DNA of 64,000 nucleotides from Hyphomicrobiales bacterium (GCA_024236415.1 JACKKN010000015.1:1-64000), one strand, 5' to 3'; shown: positions 17,620-30,105, counted from the stretch's first letter. The notes: a model not told the origin generated them from the sequence alone. Made by a program: numbers and translations.

Positions 17620-19104
17620 ATGGCAGCAAGACTTGGCCAAGACACCCTCGGCACCCTGCCCGCGGCGGTCGCCGTTCCCGCCTACGACCGCGCCGGGCTG
17701 ACGCCGGGCATCCTGCATTTCGGCGTCGGCAACTTCCACCGCGCGCACCAGGCCTGGTACCTGGACGCCCTGTTCAACCTGGGCCGCGACCACGACTGGG
17801 CCATCATCGGCGCCGGGGTGATGCCGTCCGACGCGGCCATGCGTCAGGTCCTGGCCGAGCAGGACTTCCTGTCCACGGTGGTGGAGCAGGAGGCGGACAG
17901 CGACCGGGCCCGGGTCACCGGCCCGATGATCGACTTCTTGGCGCCCGGCGACACCGCGGCGGTGCTGCGCGCCCTGGCCGACCCGGCCATCCGCATCGTG
18001 TCGCTGACCGTGACCGAGGGCGGGTATTTCATCGACCCCGGGTCCGGCGCCTTCGACTCGTCCCACCCGCAGATCGCCCAAGACGCCGCCCATCCGGACG
18101 CACCGAACACCGTGTTCGGCCTGATCGCCGCCGGCCTGCGGCGGCGCCGGGATGCCGGGGTCCGACCCTTCACCGTCATGTCGTGTGACAATCTCCCCCA
18201 CAACGGCAGGGTGACGCGCAACGCCGTCGCCGGGCTTGCGCGGTTGTCGGACCCCGGCTTCGCCGACTGGATCACCGCCAACGTGGCCTTCCCCAACGGC
18301 ATGGTCGACCGCATCACCCCCGCCACCGGCGACCGGGAGCGCGAGATCGTGCGCCGTCACCACGCCGTCGAGGACCGCGCGCCGGTGTTCTGCGAGGGCT
18401 TCGCCCAGTGGGTCCTGGAGGACGACTTCCCCGCCGGCCGCCCGGCCCTGGAGGAGGTCGGCGTCCAGTTCGTGCCCGACGTGACCCCCTACGAGAACAT
18501 GAAGATCCGCATGCTGAACGGCGGCCACGCCGTGATCGCCTATCCGGCCGGGCTGATGGGCATCCACTTCGTGCACCAGGCCATGGAGCATCCCCTGGTC
18601 CGCGCCTTCCTGGAAAAGGTGGAGACCGACGAGATCATGCCGGTGGTGCCGCCGGTGCCGGACACCGACCTGGGCGACTATTTCAGGCTGCTGCAGCGGC
18701 GCTTCGCCAACCCCAAGATCGGGGACACGGTGCGCCGGCTGTGCCTGGACGGCTCCAACCGGCAGCCCAAGTTCATCATCCCGTCCATCGCCGACCGCCT
18801 GGCGGCGGGCGCCGGGATCGCCGGCCTGGCCCTGGAATCCGCCCTGTGGTGCCGCTACTGCTACGGCACCACGGAAAGCGGCCACATCATCGAACCCAAC
18901 GACCCCAACTGGGACCGCCTGGTGGCGGCCGCCCATGCCGCCCGCGAAACCCCCCTGGCCTGGCTGGCCCTGGAAGACATCTACGGCCCGGTCGCCAAGG
19001 CCGAAACCTTCCGCCAGGGCTTCGCCACGGCGCTGGGGGCCCTGTGGTCCGACGGCGTGCAGGCGGTCGTGACCCGCTACCTCCAGGGTGCGGGGACGGA
19101 CTAG
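17620..19104 (+). CDS. mtlK: Mannitol 2-dehydrogenase (long-chain polyol dehydrogenase)
   Basis: This 494-residue zinc-independent polyol dehydrogenase converts mannitol or D-arabitol to the ketose. The N-terminal Rossmann part shows GILHFGVGNFHRAHQAWYLD, and the catalytic region shows MKIRMLNGGHAVIAYPAGL, the KxxxxNxxH signature. The ATG at 17620 follows GAGG at 8 bases. An upstream ATG at 17581 would add 13 atypical residues and has a weaker ribosome site. Together with smoS it lets the cell use several polyols through one importer. Confidence 0.9.
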   Translation: MAARLGQDTLGTLPAAVAVPAYDRAGLTPGILHFGVGNFHRAHQAWYLDALFNLGRDHDWAIIGAGVMPSDAAMRQVLAEQDFLSTVVEQEADSDRARVTGPMIDFLAPGDTAAVLRALADPAIRIVSLTVTEGGYFIDPGSGAFDSSHPQIAQDAAHPDAPNTVFGLIAAGLRRRRDAGVRPFTVMSCDNLPHNGRVTRNAVAGLARLSDPGFADWITANVAFPNGMVDRITPATGDREREIVRRHHAVEDRAPVFCEGFAQWVLEDDFPAGRPALEEVGVQFVPDVTPYENMKIRMLNGGHAVIAYPAGLMGIHFVHQAMEHPLVRAFLEKVETDEIMPVVPPVPDTDLGDYFRLLQRRFANPKIGDTVRRLCLDGSNRQPKFIIPSIADRLAAGAGIAGLALESALWCRYCYGTTESGHIIEPNDPNWDRLVAAAHAARETPLAWLALEDIYGPVAKAETFRQGFATALGALWSDGVQAVVTRYLQGAGTD

Positions 19105-19114
19105 GGGGGTCCCC

Positions 19115-20596
19115 GTGTACCTCGGACTGGACCTGGGCACCTCGGGCGTCAAGGCGCTGCTCATGGACGGGGCGCAGCGGGTCGCCGGCTCGGCGACCGC
19201 GCCCCTGACCGTGCAGCGGCCCCACCCGGGCTGGTCCGAGCAGGACCCCGACCAATGGATTACCGCCGCGACCGCGGCCCTGGACCGGCTGGCCGCCGAC
19301 CACGGCCCGGCCCTGGCCGCCGTGCGCGGGATCGGCCTGTCGGGGCAGATGCACGGGGCGACCCTGCTGGACGCCGGCGACCGGGTGCTGCGCCCCTGCA
19401 TCCTGTGGAACGACACCCGCAGCCACCGCCAGGCCGCGGCCCTGGACGCCGACCCCCAGTTCCGCCGCCTGTCCGGCAACATCGTCTTCCCCGGCTTCAC
19501 CGCGCCGAAGCTGCGGTGGGTGGAGGACAATGAACCTGAAATCTTCGCCCACACGGCCAAGGTTCTGTTATCAAAAGATTTTCTGCGGCTGTGGCTGACC
19601 GGCGAGCACGCCGGCGACCCGTCCGACGCCGCCGGCACCGGCTGGCTGGACACGGGCGCGCGGCGCTGGTCGGCGGACCTGCTGGCGGCCGGCCACATGG
19701 CCCCCGAACAGATGCCGCGGCTGGTCGAGGGCACGGAGCCGTCGGGCACCCTGCGGCCGGAACTGGCCCGGCGCTGGGGCCTGGGCGGCGGCGTGGTGGT
19801 GGCCGGCGGCGGCGGCGACAACGCCGCCTCGGCCGTGGGCATGGGCGCCGTGGCCGACGGCGCGGCCTTCGTGTCGCTGGGCACCTCGGGGGTGCTGTTC
19901 GCGGCCACCGGCGACTACCGGCCCGCCCCCGCCAGCGCCGTCCACACCTTCTGCCACGCCCTGCCCGGCACCTGGCACCAGATGGGGGTGATCCTGTCGG
20001 CGTCGGCGGCGCTGGACTGGCTGGCGGGGGTCACCGGCACCCCGGCGGCGGACCTGACCCGGGGGCTCGGCGACACCCTGCGCCCGCCGGGCGCCCTCAC
20101 CTTCCTGCCCTACCTGTCCGGCGAGCGGACCCCCCACAACGACGCCGCCGTCCGCGGCGCCCTGGTGGGGATCGCGCAGGACCACGACGGCGCCGACCTG
20201 ACGCGGGCGGTGCTGCAGGGGGTGGCCTTCGCCCTGCGCGACAACCTGGACGCCCTGCGCCGGGCCGGCACGGACCTGAACCGGGTCATGGCCGTGGGCG
20301 GCGGCTCGCGTTCGCGCCATTGGCTGCGGATCATCGCCACCGCCCTCGGCCTGCCCGTGGACCTGCCGGCGGACGGCGACTTCGGCGCCGCCTTCGGCGC
20401 CGCGCGGCTGGGCCTGATCGCCGCCACCGGGGCCGACCCGGCGGCCGTCTGCACGCCGCCGGCCATTGCCGAGACCCTGGCGCCGGACCCGACGCTGCGC
20501 CATGCCTACGAGGAAGCCCATGGCCGGTTCCGCGCCCTGTACCCGCTGCTGTCGGGGATCGCGACACCGGCGGAAAAGCGGGAGGACGGACCATGA
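19115..20596 (+). CDS. xylB: Xylulokinase
   Basis: This 493-residue FGGY-family sugar kinase phosphorylates D-xylulose, the likely product of D-arabitol or xylitol oxidation. The N-terminal phosphate-binding motif is LGLDLGTSGVKALLMDG and the substrate-side motif is LSGQMHGATLLD. ATP-site motifs are GGGGDNAASAVGMG and AVGGGSRSRHWLRIIA. GTG at 19115 follows a run of six G, which is a better start than the open frame upstream. Its stop overlaps the ATG of the next kinase (ATGA). Confidence 0.9.
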   Translation: MYLGLDLGTSGVKALLMDGAQRVAGSATAPLTVQRPHPGWSEQDPDQWITAATAALDRLAADHGPALAAVRGIGLSGQMHGATLLDAGDRVLRPCILWNDTRSHRQAAALDADPQFRRLSGNIVFPGFTAPKLRWVEDNEPEIFAHTAKVLLSKDFLRLWLTGEHAGDPSDAAGTGWLDTGARRWSADLLAAGHMAPEQMPRLVEGTEPSGTLRPELARRWGLGGGVVVAGGGGDNAASAVGMGAVADGAAFVSLGTSGVLFAATGDYRPAPASAVHTFCHALPGTWHQMGVILSASAALDWLAGVTGTPAADLTRGLGDTLRPPGALTFLPYLSGERTPHNDAAVRGALVGIAQDHDGADLTRAVLQGVAFALRDNLDALRRAGTDLNRVMAVGGGSRSRHWLRIIATALGLPVDLPADGDFGAAFGAARLGLIAATGADPAAVCTPPAIAETLAPDPTLRHAYEEAHGRFRALYPLLSGIATPAEKREDGP

Positions 20597-21531
20597 TCGT
20601 CTGCTGTGGCGAAGCCCTGATCGACATGCTGCCGCGGCGGTTGCCCGACGGCGGCGACGTGTTCCTGCCGGTGCCCGGCGGCGCCGTGTTCAACACTGCC
20701 GTGGCCCTGGGGCGCCTGGGCGAGGAGGTGCAGTTCCTCTCCGGCCTCTCGACCGACATGTTCGGCCGCCGCCTGGTGGCCCACCTGGAGGAGTCCGGGG
20801 TCGGCACCCGCCTGTGCAAGCGCTGCCCGCGGCCCACCACCCTGGCCTTCGTGACCCTGACCGACGGCAACGCCCAGTACGCCTTCTACGACGAGGGCAC
20901 GGCCGGGCGCATGCTGGACTCGGCCGACCTGCCGGACCTGCCCGCCGGCACGGCGGCCCTGCACTTCGGCGCCATCAGCCTGATCCCCGAGCCCTGCGGC
21001 TCGGCCTACGAGGAGATGATGCGCCGCCACCGCGACGGCGCGGTCATCTCCTTCGACCCCAACATCCGCCCCGGCTTCGTCGACGACGAGGACGCCTACC
21101 GCAAGCGCCTGCACCGCATGACGGCCATGAGCGACATCATCAAGGTGTCCGAGGAGGACCTGGCGTGGCTGGAGCCGGACCGGGCCTTCGACCAGGTGGC
21201 CCGCGACTGGATCGACAACGGCGCCAAGGTCGTCGTTCTGACCCGCGGCGGCGACGGGGTGCGCGCGGTAACACGGACGCAGGACGTCCACGTGCCAGCG
21301 CGCCGGACCACGGTGGTGGACACCGTGGGCGCCGGCGACAGCTTCAACGCCGGCTTCCTGGCCGGGCTGCGTCGCGGCGGCGACCTGGCCAAGGCCCGGC
21401 TCGCCGCCCTGCCCGGCGACGCCCTGGTCCACGCCCTGGACTTCGCGGCCCAGGTGGCCGCCTTCACCGTCGGCCAGTCGGGCGCCAACCCGCCGTGGAA
21501 GGACCAGGTGGCGTGGCAGGACGCGCCGTGA
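20593..21531 (+). CDS. mtlZ: Fructokinase, PfkB family
   Basis: This 312-residue ribokinase-fold kinase, most likely a fructokinase, phosphorylates the fructose made by SmoS or MtlK. The substrate-side motif GGAVFNTAVALGRLG is at about 29-43, and the PfkB signature DTVGAGDSFNAGFLAGL at 243-259 contains the catalytic Asp249. GGAGG lies 7 bases before the ATG, which overlaps the xylB stop. It is the last gene of the polyol operon. The symbol follows the Rhodobacter operon order. Confidence 0.88.
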   Translation: MIVCCGEALIDMLPRRLPDGGDVFLPVPGGAVFNTAVALGRLGEEVQFLSGLSTDMFGRRLVAHLEESGVGTRLCKRCPRPTTLAFVTLTDGNAQYAFYDEGTAGRMLDSADLPDLPAGTAALHFGAISLIPEPCGSAYEEMMRRHRDGAVISFDPNIRPGFVDDEDAYRKRLHRMTAMSDIIKVSEEDLAWLEPDRAFDQVARDWIDNGAKVVVLTRGGDGVRAVTRTQDVHVPARRTTVVDTVGAGDSFNAGFLAGLRRGGDLAKARLAALPGDALVHALDFAAQVAAFTVGQSGANPPWKDQVAWQDAP

Positions 21532-21646
21532 CGTCGGGCCCCGTGACGGTGGGCGCCGTCCCCGTGTTGCCTTCCCGGCCCGCATCCGCTACCACGGGAC
21601 CCGGACAACAGGCCGGCCCGCAGGGGGCCAATGGAGAGCGACCGTC

Positions 21647-22105
21647 ATGGAGCATGAGGTTCCCGAGGGGTTCATCCCCTTCCCGCCGCGCAGCGGCTTC
21701 GTCGACCAGTCGGGGCCGTACTACTTCCATGCCGGCGCCGACCCCTTCCTGGCCCGCGACGGCGCCCCCGTCACCTTCGGCTTCCTGACCGACCAGCGCC
21801 ACGTCAACCCCGCCGGCATGGTCCACGGCGGCGCCCTGCTGACTTTCGCCGACACGGTCATGGGGGCCACGGTGTTCCACACCGTGGGGCGGAATTGCGC
21901 CACCATCACGCTCAATTCCGAATTCGTCTCGGCCGCCCTGCCCGGGCGCTGGATCGAGGCCAAGGTGACCCTGACCCGGATCACCCGGACATTGGCCTTC
22001 GTCAAGAGCGAGCTGCGCAGCGGCGAGCACATCCTGCTGAACGCCTCGGGGGTGTGGAAGGTGTTCGAGGCCACGGCGCGCGAACGCCCCGGCCCGGCGG
22101 TATGA
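21647..22105 (+). CDS. PaaI-type hotdog thioesterase
   Basis: This 152-residue single-hotdog acyl-CoA thioesterase has the active-site helix region NPAGMVHGGALLTFADTVMG (about 51-70), where the HGG turn binds CoA thioester. The following strands (TITLNSEFVSAALPGRWIEA) fit the fold. It cleaves a small or aromatic acyl-CoA; the substrate is not known. It lies 115 bp after the polyol operon and overlaps the next acyl-CoA synthetase gene by ATGA, so the two probably act on the same CoA ester. Confidence 0.82.
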   Translation: MEHEVPEGFIPFPPRSGFVDQSGPYYFHAGADPFLARDGAPVTFGFLTDQRHVNPAGMVHGGALLTFADTVMGATVFHTVGRNCATITLNSEFVSAALPGRWIEAKVTLTRITRTLAFVKSELRSGEHILLNASGVWKVFEATARERPGPAV

Positions 22106-23664
22106 CGGCCGTGGACGCCGCCGACACCCTGCCCATCCCGCGCCTGATGGCCCGGGCGGCGGCCCGCTTCCCCGACCGACCGGCCCTGGTCTGCGACGGC
22201 AGCCGCGTGACCTGGCAGGCGTTCGACGCGCGCTGCCGCCGCGTGGCCAATGCCTTGATTTCATTAGGGATCGGCCGGGGCGACCGGGTCTGCATCCTGT
22301 CGCGCAACTCCATCCCCATGGTCGAGGTCTACGCCGGCACCCTGTACGCCGGCGCCTGTGCCGCGCTGCTGCCGACCATGGCCAGCCCCGACGCCCTGGC
22401 GCGCATGGCCGCCGACGCCGCGCCCAAGGCCCTGTTCGTCGACGGCGGCCTGGCCGACCTGGGCCAGCCCCTGGCCGCCGGCCTGCGGACGCTGGCCCCC
22501 GGCGGGTGCGTGGCCGTAGGGTTCGAGGCGCCCGGTTGGGTGGCCTATGAAACGCTGCTGGCCCATGCCGCGGAGACGGACCCGGCGGTCGTCGCCGACC
22601 CGGCGGACCCGTTCAACATCATCTACAGCTCGGGCACCACGGGCATCCCCAAGGGCATCGTCCACGACCACGCCATGCGCTCGTTCCAGCTCGGCCGCAT
22701 GGCGGCGTTCGAGGTCGACGAGACCTCGGTGGTGGCGCTCTCGACGCCGCTGTATTCGAACACCACCCTGGTCGGGTTGATCCCGGCCCTGGCCACCGGG
22801 GCCTGCACGGTGATCATGCCCAAGTTCGACGTGGCCGGGTTCCTGGACCTGTGCCAGCGCGAACGGGTAACCCACACCATGCTGGTGCCGGTGCAGTACC
22901 AGCGCATCATGGCGCACCCGGACTTCGACGCCTACGACCTGTCGTCCATGCGGGTGAAGTGGTCCACCAGCGCGCCCCTGCGCGCGGCCGTGAAGCGCGA
23001 CATCGTGGCCCGCTTCCCGGGCAAGATGATCGAGATCTACGGCCTGACCGAGGGCGGCCCGGTGGCGGTGCTGAGCGCCACCGAGTTCCCGGACAAGCTG
23101 GAGTCCGTGGGCCGTGCCGGCGAAGGGGTGGAGTTGAAGGTCATCGACGACGACGGCAACGAGCTGCCCCAGGGCGCCGTCGGCGAGGTGGTGGGCCGCT
23201 CGGGCGGCATGATGGCGGGCTACCACAACCGCCCCGACCTGACCGCCGAGGTCCACTGGCGGGACCGGGACGGCCGCCTGTTCTACCGCTCGGGCGACAT
23301 GGGCCGGTTCGACGAGGACGGGTTCCTGTACCTGTCCGACCGCAAGAAGGACGTGATCATCTCGGGCGGCCTGAACATCTACGCCGACGACCTGGAACGG
23401 GTGCTGCTGGCCGTGGACGGGGTGGTGGACGCGGCGGTCATCGGCGTGCCCAGCGACGCCTGGGGCGAGACGCCCCTGGGCCTGGTGGTCCTGGCCGAGG
23501 GCGGCGGCGGCGACGCCGGCGCGATCCTGGCCGCCGCCAACGCCCGCCTGGGCAAGAGCCAGCGCCTGTCCGCCGTGGAGGTGCGCGACTCCCTGCCGCG
23601 CAGCCCCATCGGCAAGATCCTCAAGCGCGACCTGCGCGCGCCCTACTGGCGCGACCAAAGCTAG
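22102..23664 (+). CDS. AMP-forming acyl-CoA synthetase
   Basis: This 520-residue member of the ANL superfamily activates a carboxylic acid as acyl-AMP and then acyl-CoA. The P-loop-like motif YSSGTTGIPKG is near 174-184, followed by IYGLTEGGPVAVL, then YRSGDMGRFDEDGFLYLSDR, and the C-terminal catalytic Lys near 509 in SPIGKILKR. Residues that set the substrate pocket do not point to one acid. Coupled to the thioesterase gene before it. The combination may be a balance or proofreading pair for an unusual carboxylic acid. No link to polyol use is evident. Confidence 0.85.
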   Translation: MTAVDAADTLPIPRLMARAAARFPDRPALVCDGSRVTWQAFDARCRRVANALISLGIGRGDRVCILSRNSIPMVEVYAGTLYAGACAALLPTMASPDALARMAADAAPKALFVDGGLADLGQPLAAGLRTLAPGGCVAVGFEAPGWVAYETLLAHAAETDPAVVADPADPFNIIYSSGTTGIPKGIVHDHAMRSFQLGRMAAFEVDETSVVALSTPLYSNTTLVGLIPALATGACTVIMPKFDVAGFLDLCQRERVTHTMLVPVQYQRIMAHPDFDAYDLSSMRVKWSTSAPLRAAVKRDIVARFPGKMIEIYGLTEGGPVAVLSATEFPDKLESVGRAGEGVELKVIDDDGNELPQGAVGEVVGRSGGMMAGYHNRPDLTAEVHWRDRDGRLFYRSGDMGRFDEDGFLYLSDRKKDVIISGGLNIYADDLERVLLAVDGVVDAAVIGVPSDAWGETPLGLVVLAEGGGGDAGAILAAANARLGKSQRLSAVEVRDSLPRSPIGKILKRDLRAPYWRDQS

Positions 23665-23672
23665 TCCCCCCC

Positions 23673-24811
23673 ATGGCCGGCGCAACGCCCCCAGGATCGC
23701 CCAGGTCGCCGTCGCGGCGGGCCTTCCTGGGCGGCCTGGCGGGCCTTGTCGCGGGCGGCGCGCGGCGGGCCGCGGCAACTCCGGCGGGTGAATGGACCGC
23801 CCTGTACCGGCAGACGGCCGCGGAGGCCGCCCTGTGCCCGTGGCAGGAACACGCCGGCAGCGCCTATGACTCGCGCCGCCACCGCCTGGTCGTGTTCGGC
23901 AGCGACACCCACGGCACGGACTGGACCAACAGCCCCCTGTTCCTGGACCTGGACCGCCCGGCCTGGCGCCGCGCCCACCCCGATGACGCCCACGCCACCT
24001 ACCGCGCCGACATGGCCGGCGACGCCGTGGCCGGCGACGGCCATCCCTGGGCCATGCACACCTTCGGCGCCGTGGAATACGACCCCGACGGCGACCGGCT
24101 GATCGTCGCCAGCCACCCCGACCACCTGTCGCCGGGCCGGTTCACCGATGCCATGGCCGGCCCGTGGCGCCATGTGCGCCGGCATCCCACCTGGACCTAC
24201 GAATTCGGCGGCGGCGGCTGGCGCCGCCTGCCCGGCAACGCGGTCAGTTGCTTCGCCCACGCCACGGTCCTCGATACCGACCGGAACCGGGTGGTGGGAA
24301 TCACCGGCACCGGCGTCCACGAGCTGTGGCCGGACCCGCGCAACCCCCTGGGGCCCTGGCGCCGGGTGGCGGCGCCCGGGCCGCTGAGCTGGGGCCTGAA
24401 CGCGGCCTACGACAGCCGCCACCGGGCGGTCGTCATGTTCGGCGACCACCGCCGCCGCGACACGGTGGCGGTGTACCGCATCGGCGGCGTCCGCGTGGAA
24501 ACCATGCCGACCCTGGGCCGCCGGCCGCCGGGCGACCGCTACGTGCCCCTGGCCTTCCACCCGCGCCTGGGGGTCACCGTGGCCCTGGTCCAGGTCTTTC
24601 CCGACGGGGATTTCCAGGCTCCGGCGGCGCGGCGGCGCATGGAGACCTGGCTCTACGACCTGGGGCGGGATGCGTGGGAACGCCTGCCGCGGGCGACGCT
24701 GCCGTTCGGCTGGTACATGAACTACCACCTGCACTACATGGCGCGGCAGGACCGGCTGGTGCTGCTGGCGCGCCCGCCGGGCGGGCCGGTGACGCTCTAT
24801 ACGCTAGAAAT

Positions 24812-24815
<4 letters not shown>
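23673..24815 (+). CDS. Tat-exported beta-propeller-like protein
   Basis: This is a 380-residue protein with a twin-arginine signal (PSRRAFLGGLAGLVAGGARR) in the first 35 residues, so it is exported folded. The mature part repeats short motifs of the kind HRLVVFGSDTH, DRLIVASH, NRVVGITGTG, HRAVVMFGDH and DRLVLLARPP, typical of kelch/galactose-oxidase-like propeller blades. No catalytic residues can be named. It follows the acyl-CoA synthetase by 8 bases and ends with a 4-base overlap against the convergent alaS gene. Confidence 0.7.
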
Positions 24816-27475
<2,660 letters not shown>

Positions 27476-27540
27476 ATGGGTCCGGAGAACGGATTTGAAC
27501 AGCCGTGTGTTGTAGCGCCTGCGCCGAACCCTGTCCAGCG

Positions 27541-27736
27541 ACCCGTGGGCGAACTTTTGGGTGTGTGGAAATCAAAAATATCAAGTATTCATTATATTTA
27601 TAGTGAATAAAATTTTATTCTTTTAAATAATAAAATAAACAACAAATAAACACCTCAAATACATGCTTATTATTATTTTGCATACGATTCTATTTTCCCT
27701 GATTATTATATTAGGTAACTTTGGGATTTGTGGATC
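27541..27736. other. Very AT-rich intergenic region between alaS and the tad-like genes
   Basis: About 170 bases (27560-27730) are dominated by A and T in a genome otherwise near 70% GC. They contain many TATA-like runs and no ORF. The region must hold the divergent promoters for alaS and the pilus-type genes, and could bind an H-NS-like (MucR/Ros-type) silencer. No single promoter can be chosen. Confidence 0.7.
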
Positions 27737-29086
27737 ATGCCCAGGAACTTGAAGAAACTCCTCTTGGACGATGCGGGCGGCACCGCCGTTTACGTGGCCT
27801 TCTTCACCTTCATTCTGGTGGGTGCGGGCGCCCTGTCCATCGACTTCGGCCGCATGACCGTGCTGCGCACGCAGATGCAGAACCGCGCCGACGCCGGGGC
27901 CCAGGCGGGCGCCGTGTACCTGGACGGCCGCCCAGGCGCGCGCAACCGCGCCATCGCCGTCGCCCGCGACGTGGCCACCAAGTCCACCCTGCTGGCCATG
28001 GACAGCACCACCCTGTCGGTGCAGACCGTGAACTTCTACAGCAGCGTCGTGCCCCTGACCACCGCCTCGGGCGACGACGACAGCAAGTTCATCGAGGTGG
28101 TGCTGGAGCCGCGCAACATCGCCCTGATGTTCGAGCCGGTGCTGAACAAGAGCTCGACCCGGGTCGAGACCCTGAACGCCCGCGCCGTGGCCACGGCCAA
28201 CCCCTTCATCTGCCACGCGCCGCCGCTGATGGTCTGCGACCCCGGCGAGACCAACGGCGCCGACGACCTGACCCTGCCGGCCAACGTGGGCCGCCAGATC
28301 GCCCTCAAGCCGGCGCCGGCCAGCGGCTTCTGGGCCGCCGGCAACTACGGCCTGCTGGCCCTGCCCGACGGCAGCAAGGGCGCCAACGACCTGTACCACG
28401 CCCTGGCCGCCGTGCAGCCCCAGGACTGCTACTCCCTGGACGTGACCACGGCCACCGGCGTCAAGATGAACAAGATCAAGGACGGCATCAACGCCCGCTT
28501 CGAGCTGCCGGCCGGCACCCCCGACCCGGCGCCCAACGTCATCAACTACCCCCAGGACCCGGAACTGGCCGGCGCCGTCACCGGCGTGCTGGGCTCGGGC
28601 GACTGGGATCAGGCCGGCTACTGGGCCGCCAAGCACGGCGGCACCCTGCCCGCGGCCCTGGCCGACGGCACCCGCTACCAGACCTACCTGTACGAGCTGG
28701 GCGAGACCTTCGCCCGCAACGGCCGGCTGACGGTCTACCCCGTGGACGGTCCGGTGCCTCCGGGTTACACCCTGATCACCCCGCCCGGCGCCGCCATCCC
28801 GGTCGACGCCGGCCAAGCCGACGACCCGGACCATGACGGCATGCCGGCGGGCAGCGTCGCCGCCAACGGCCCGGCGCGGCGCCTGGTCCAGGTGGCGGTG
28901 CTGCAATGCCAGTCCGAGGGGGTCAAGGGCTCGCACACCTATCCCACCAACGGCCGCTACGTCGAGATGTTCGTGACCCAGGCGGTGCCCAGCGCCCCCG
29001 AAGGCACCATCTACGGCGAGCTGGTCACCACCCTCCACCCCGACAACGATCCGGATTTCCACGCCAATGTCACGCTTGTTGAGTAG
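27737..29086 (+). CDS. TadG-like pilus-associated protein
   Basis: This 449-residue protein has an N-terminal Flp-pilus TadE/TadG-like segment (GGTAVYVAFFTFILVGAGALSIDFGRM, residues about 14-40), i.e. a single membrane helix after a short cytoplasmic tail. ADAGAQAGAVYLDGRPGARN follows, a typical TadG continuation. The rest is a long periplasmic domain with several Cys (ICHAPPLMVCD, QDCYS) and no recognised enzyme motif. ATG 27737 is preferred to an upstream TTG. It overlaps the next gene by 20 bases and forms an operon of three pseudopilin-like genes. Confidence 0.75.
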   Translation: MPRNLKKLLLDDAGGTAVYVAFFTFILVGAGALSIDFGRMTVLRTQMQNRADAGAQAGAVYLDGRPGARNRAIAVARDVATKSTLLAMDSTTLSVQTVNFYSSVVPLTTASGDDDSKFIEVVLEPRNIALMFEPVLNKSSTRVETLNARAVATANPFICHAPPLMVCDPGETNGADDLTLPANVGRQIALKPAPASGFWAAGNYGLLALPDGSKGANDLYHALAAVQPQDCYSLDVTTATGVKMNKIKDGINARFELPAGTPDPAPNVINYPQDPELAGAVTGVLGSGDWDQAGYWAAKHGGTLPAALADGTRYQTYLYELGETFARNGRLTVYPVDGPVPPGYTLITPPGAAIPVDAGQADDPDHDGMPAGSVAANGPARRLVQVAVLQCQSEGVKGSHTYPTNGRYVEMFVTQAVPSAPEGTIYGELVTTLHPDNDPDFHANVTLVE

Positions 29087-29531
29087 ATTTCTGGGCGACC
29101 GGCGCGGCAATTCGCTGCTGGAATTCGCCTTCACCCTGCCGCTGATGGTGCTGCTCCTGTCCGGCACCATCGAGATCGGCAATCACCTGCGCCAGGCCAA
29201 CACGGTGGAGAAGTCCCTGAACGCGGCGGCCCTGTACATCGCCCGCAGCGACAACCCCAACGACGCCGCGGTCCAGTCCCGCGCCGCCAACCTGGCCCGC
29301 ACCGGCACCCTGGACGGGTCCGGCAACCCCCTGGTCACCGGTTGGGACTCGTCGGACTCGATCCTCGACATCTCGGTCGCCTCGCACCCGGCCGGCGACG
29401 GCGACGTGCCGGTGATCCGCCTGGAAGCCACCGTGCCCTACGTGCCCCTGGTGCCCGGGCTGATGTCCTTCGTCGGCATCACCAAGGGAATCATGAGGTT
29501 GAGCCATGAGCAAGCCTACGTCGGCAACTGA
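29067..29531 (+). CDS. TadE-like pseudopilin
   Basis: This 154-residue protein is of the TadE type: a short basic N-terminus, then RRGNSLLEFAFTLPLMVLLL at about 12-31. The Glu in LLEFAFTLP corresponds to the Glu5-type position of Flp pseudopilins. A C-terminal periplasmic domain follows. It overlaps both neighbours, which argues for translational coupling. It probably takes part in a tight-adherence or secretion apparatus with the two flanking proteins. Confidence 0.75.
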   Translation: MSRLLSRFLGDRRGNSLLEFAFTLPLMVLLLSGTIEIGNHLRQANTVEKSLNAAALYIARSDNPNDAAVQSRAANLARTGTLDGSGNPLVTGWDSSDSILDISVASHPAGDGDVPVIRLEATVPYVPLVPGLMSFVGITKGIMRLSHEQAYVGN

Positions 29532-30105
29532 CCCCCGGCCTGGCCGGCGCCGGTCCTGGACGCGGCATGTCCGCCGCCTGGTCCGCAGCGACGACGGCGT
29601 CGCCCTGATCGGGTTCGGTTTCACCCTGCCCCTGCTGGTGGCCATCAGCTTCGGCATCCTGGAATTCACCCTGCTGATGTTCGAGTTCCACCGCGCCACC
29701 GAGGCCACCCGCCGCGGCGCGCGCCTGGCGGCCATCAGCGCCCCGGTCACCGACATCAGCGCGCTGGGCGCCGGCGCCAGCGTCACCTGCACCCTGACCG
29801 CGGGCGCGGTCTCGTGCAGCAACGGCGCCGCCACCTCGACGGCGGCCTTCGACAACGTGCTGAAGCACATGCAGGCCATCTTCCCCGCCGTCGCCGGCGA
29901 GAACCTGCACATCACCTATTCCAACAGCGGCATCGGCGACGCGGACACCCCCGGCGGCATCCTGCCCATGGTGACCATTGACCTGGTGGACCTGCGCCAC
30001 GACTTCATGGTGCTGCAGGCCATCCCCGGCAGCATCTCGTCCATCACCCTGCCGCGCTTCACCACCAACTACCTGGCCGGCGGCCAGGGACCGTCCACGT
30101 CGTGA
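29506..30105 (+). CDS. TadE/TadF-like pseudopilin
   Basis: This 199-residue third TadE-like protein has a longer basic leader of about 30 residues and then the helix VALIGFGFTLPLLVAISFGI (residues about 32-51), followed by LEFTLLMFEFHRATEATRRGAR. The periplasmic part has two Cys (SVTCTL, AVSCSN) that may form a disulfide. It is the last gene of the three-gene operon. No TadA ATPase, TadB/C platform or prepilin peptidase is in the window, so assembly would depend on genes elsewhere. Confidence 0.72.
   Translation: MSKPTSATDPRPGRRRSWTRHVRRLVRSDDGVALIGFGFTLPLLVAISFGILEFTLLMFEFHRATEATRRGARLAAISAPVTDISALGAGASVTCTLTAGAVSCSNGAATSTAAFDNVLKHMQAIFPAVAGENLHITYSNSGIGDADTPGGILPMVTIDLVDLRHDFMVLQAIPGSISSITLPRFTTNYLAGGQGPSTS

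Noticed and set aside
27476..27560. T-box or other riboswitch before alaS
   Set aside because: No T-box sequence or specifier stem is seen, and T-box control of alaS is not expected in alphaproteobacteria.
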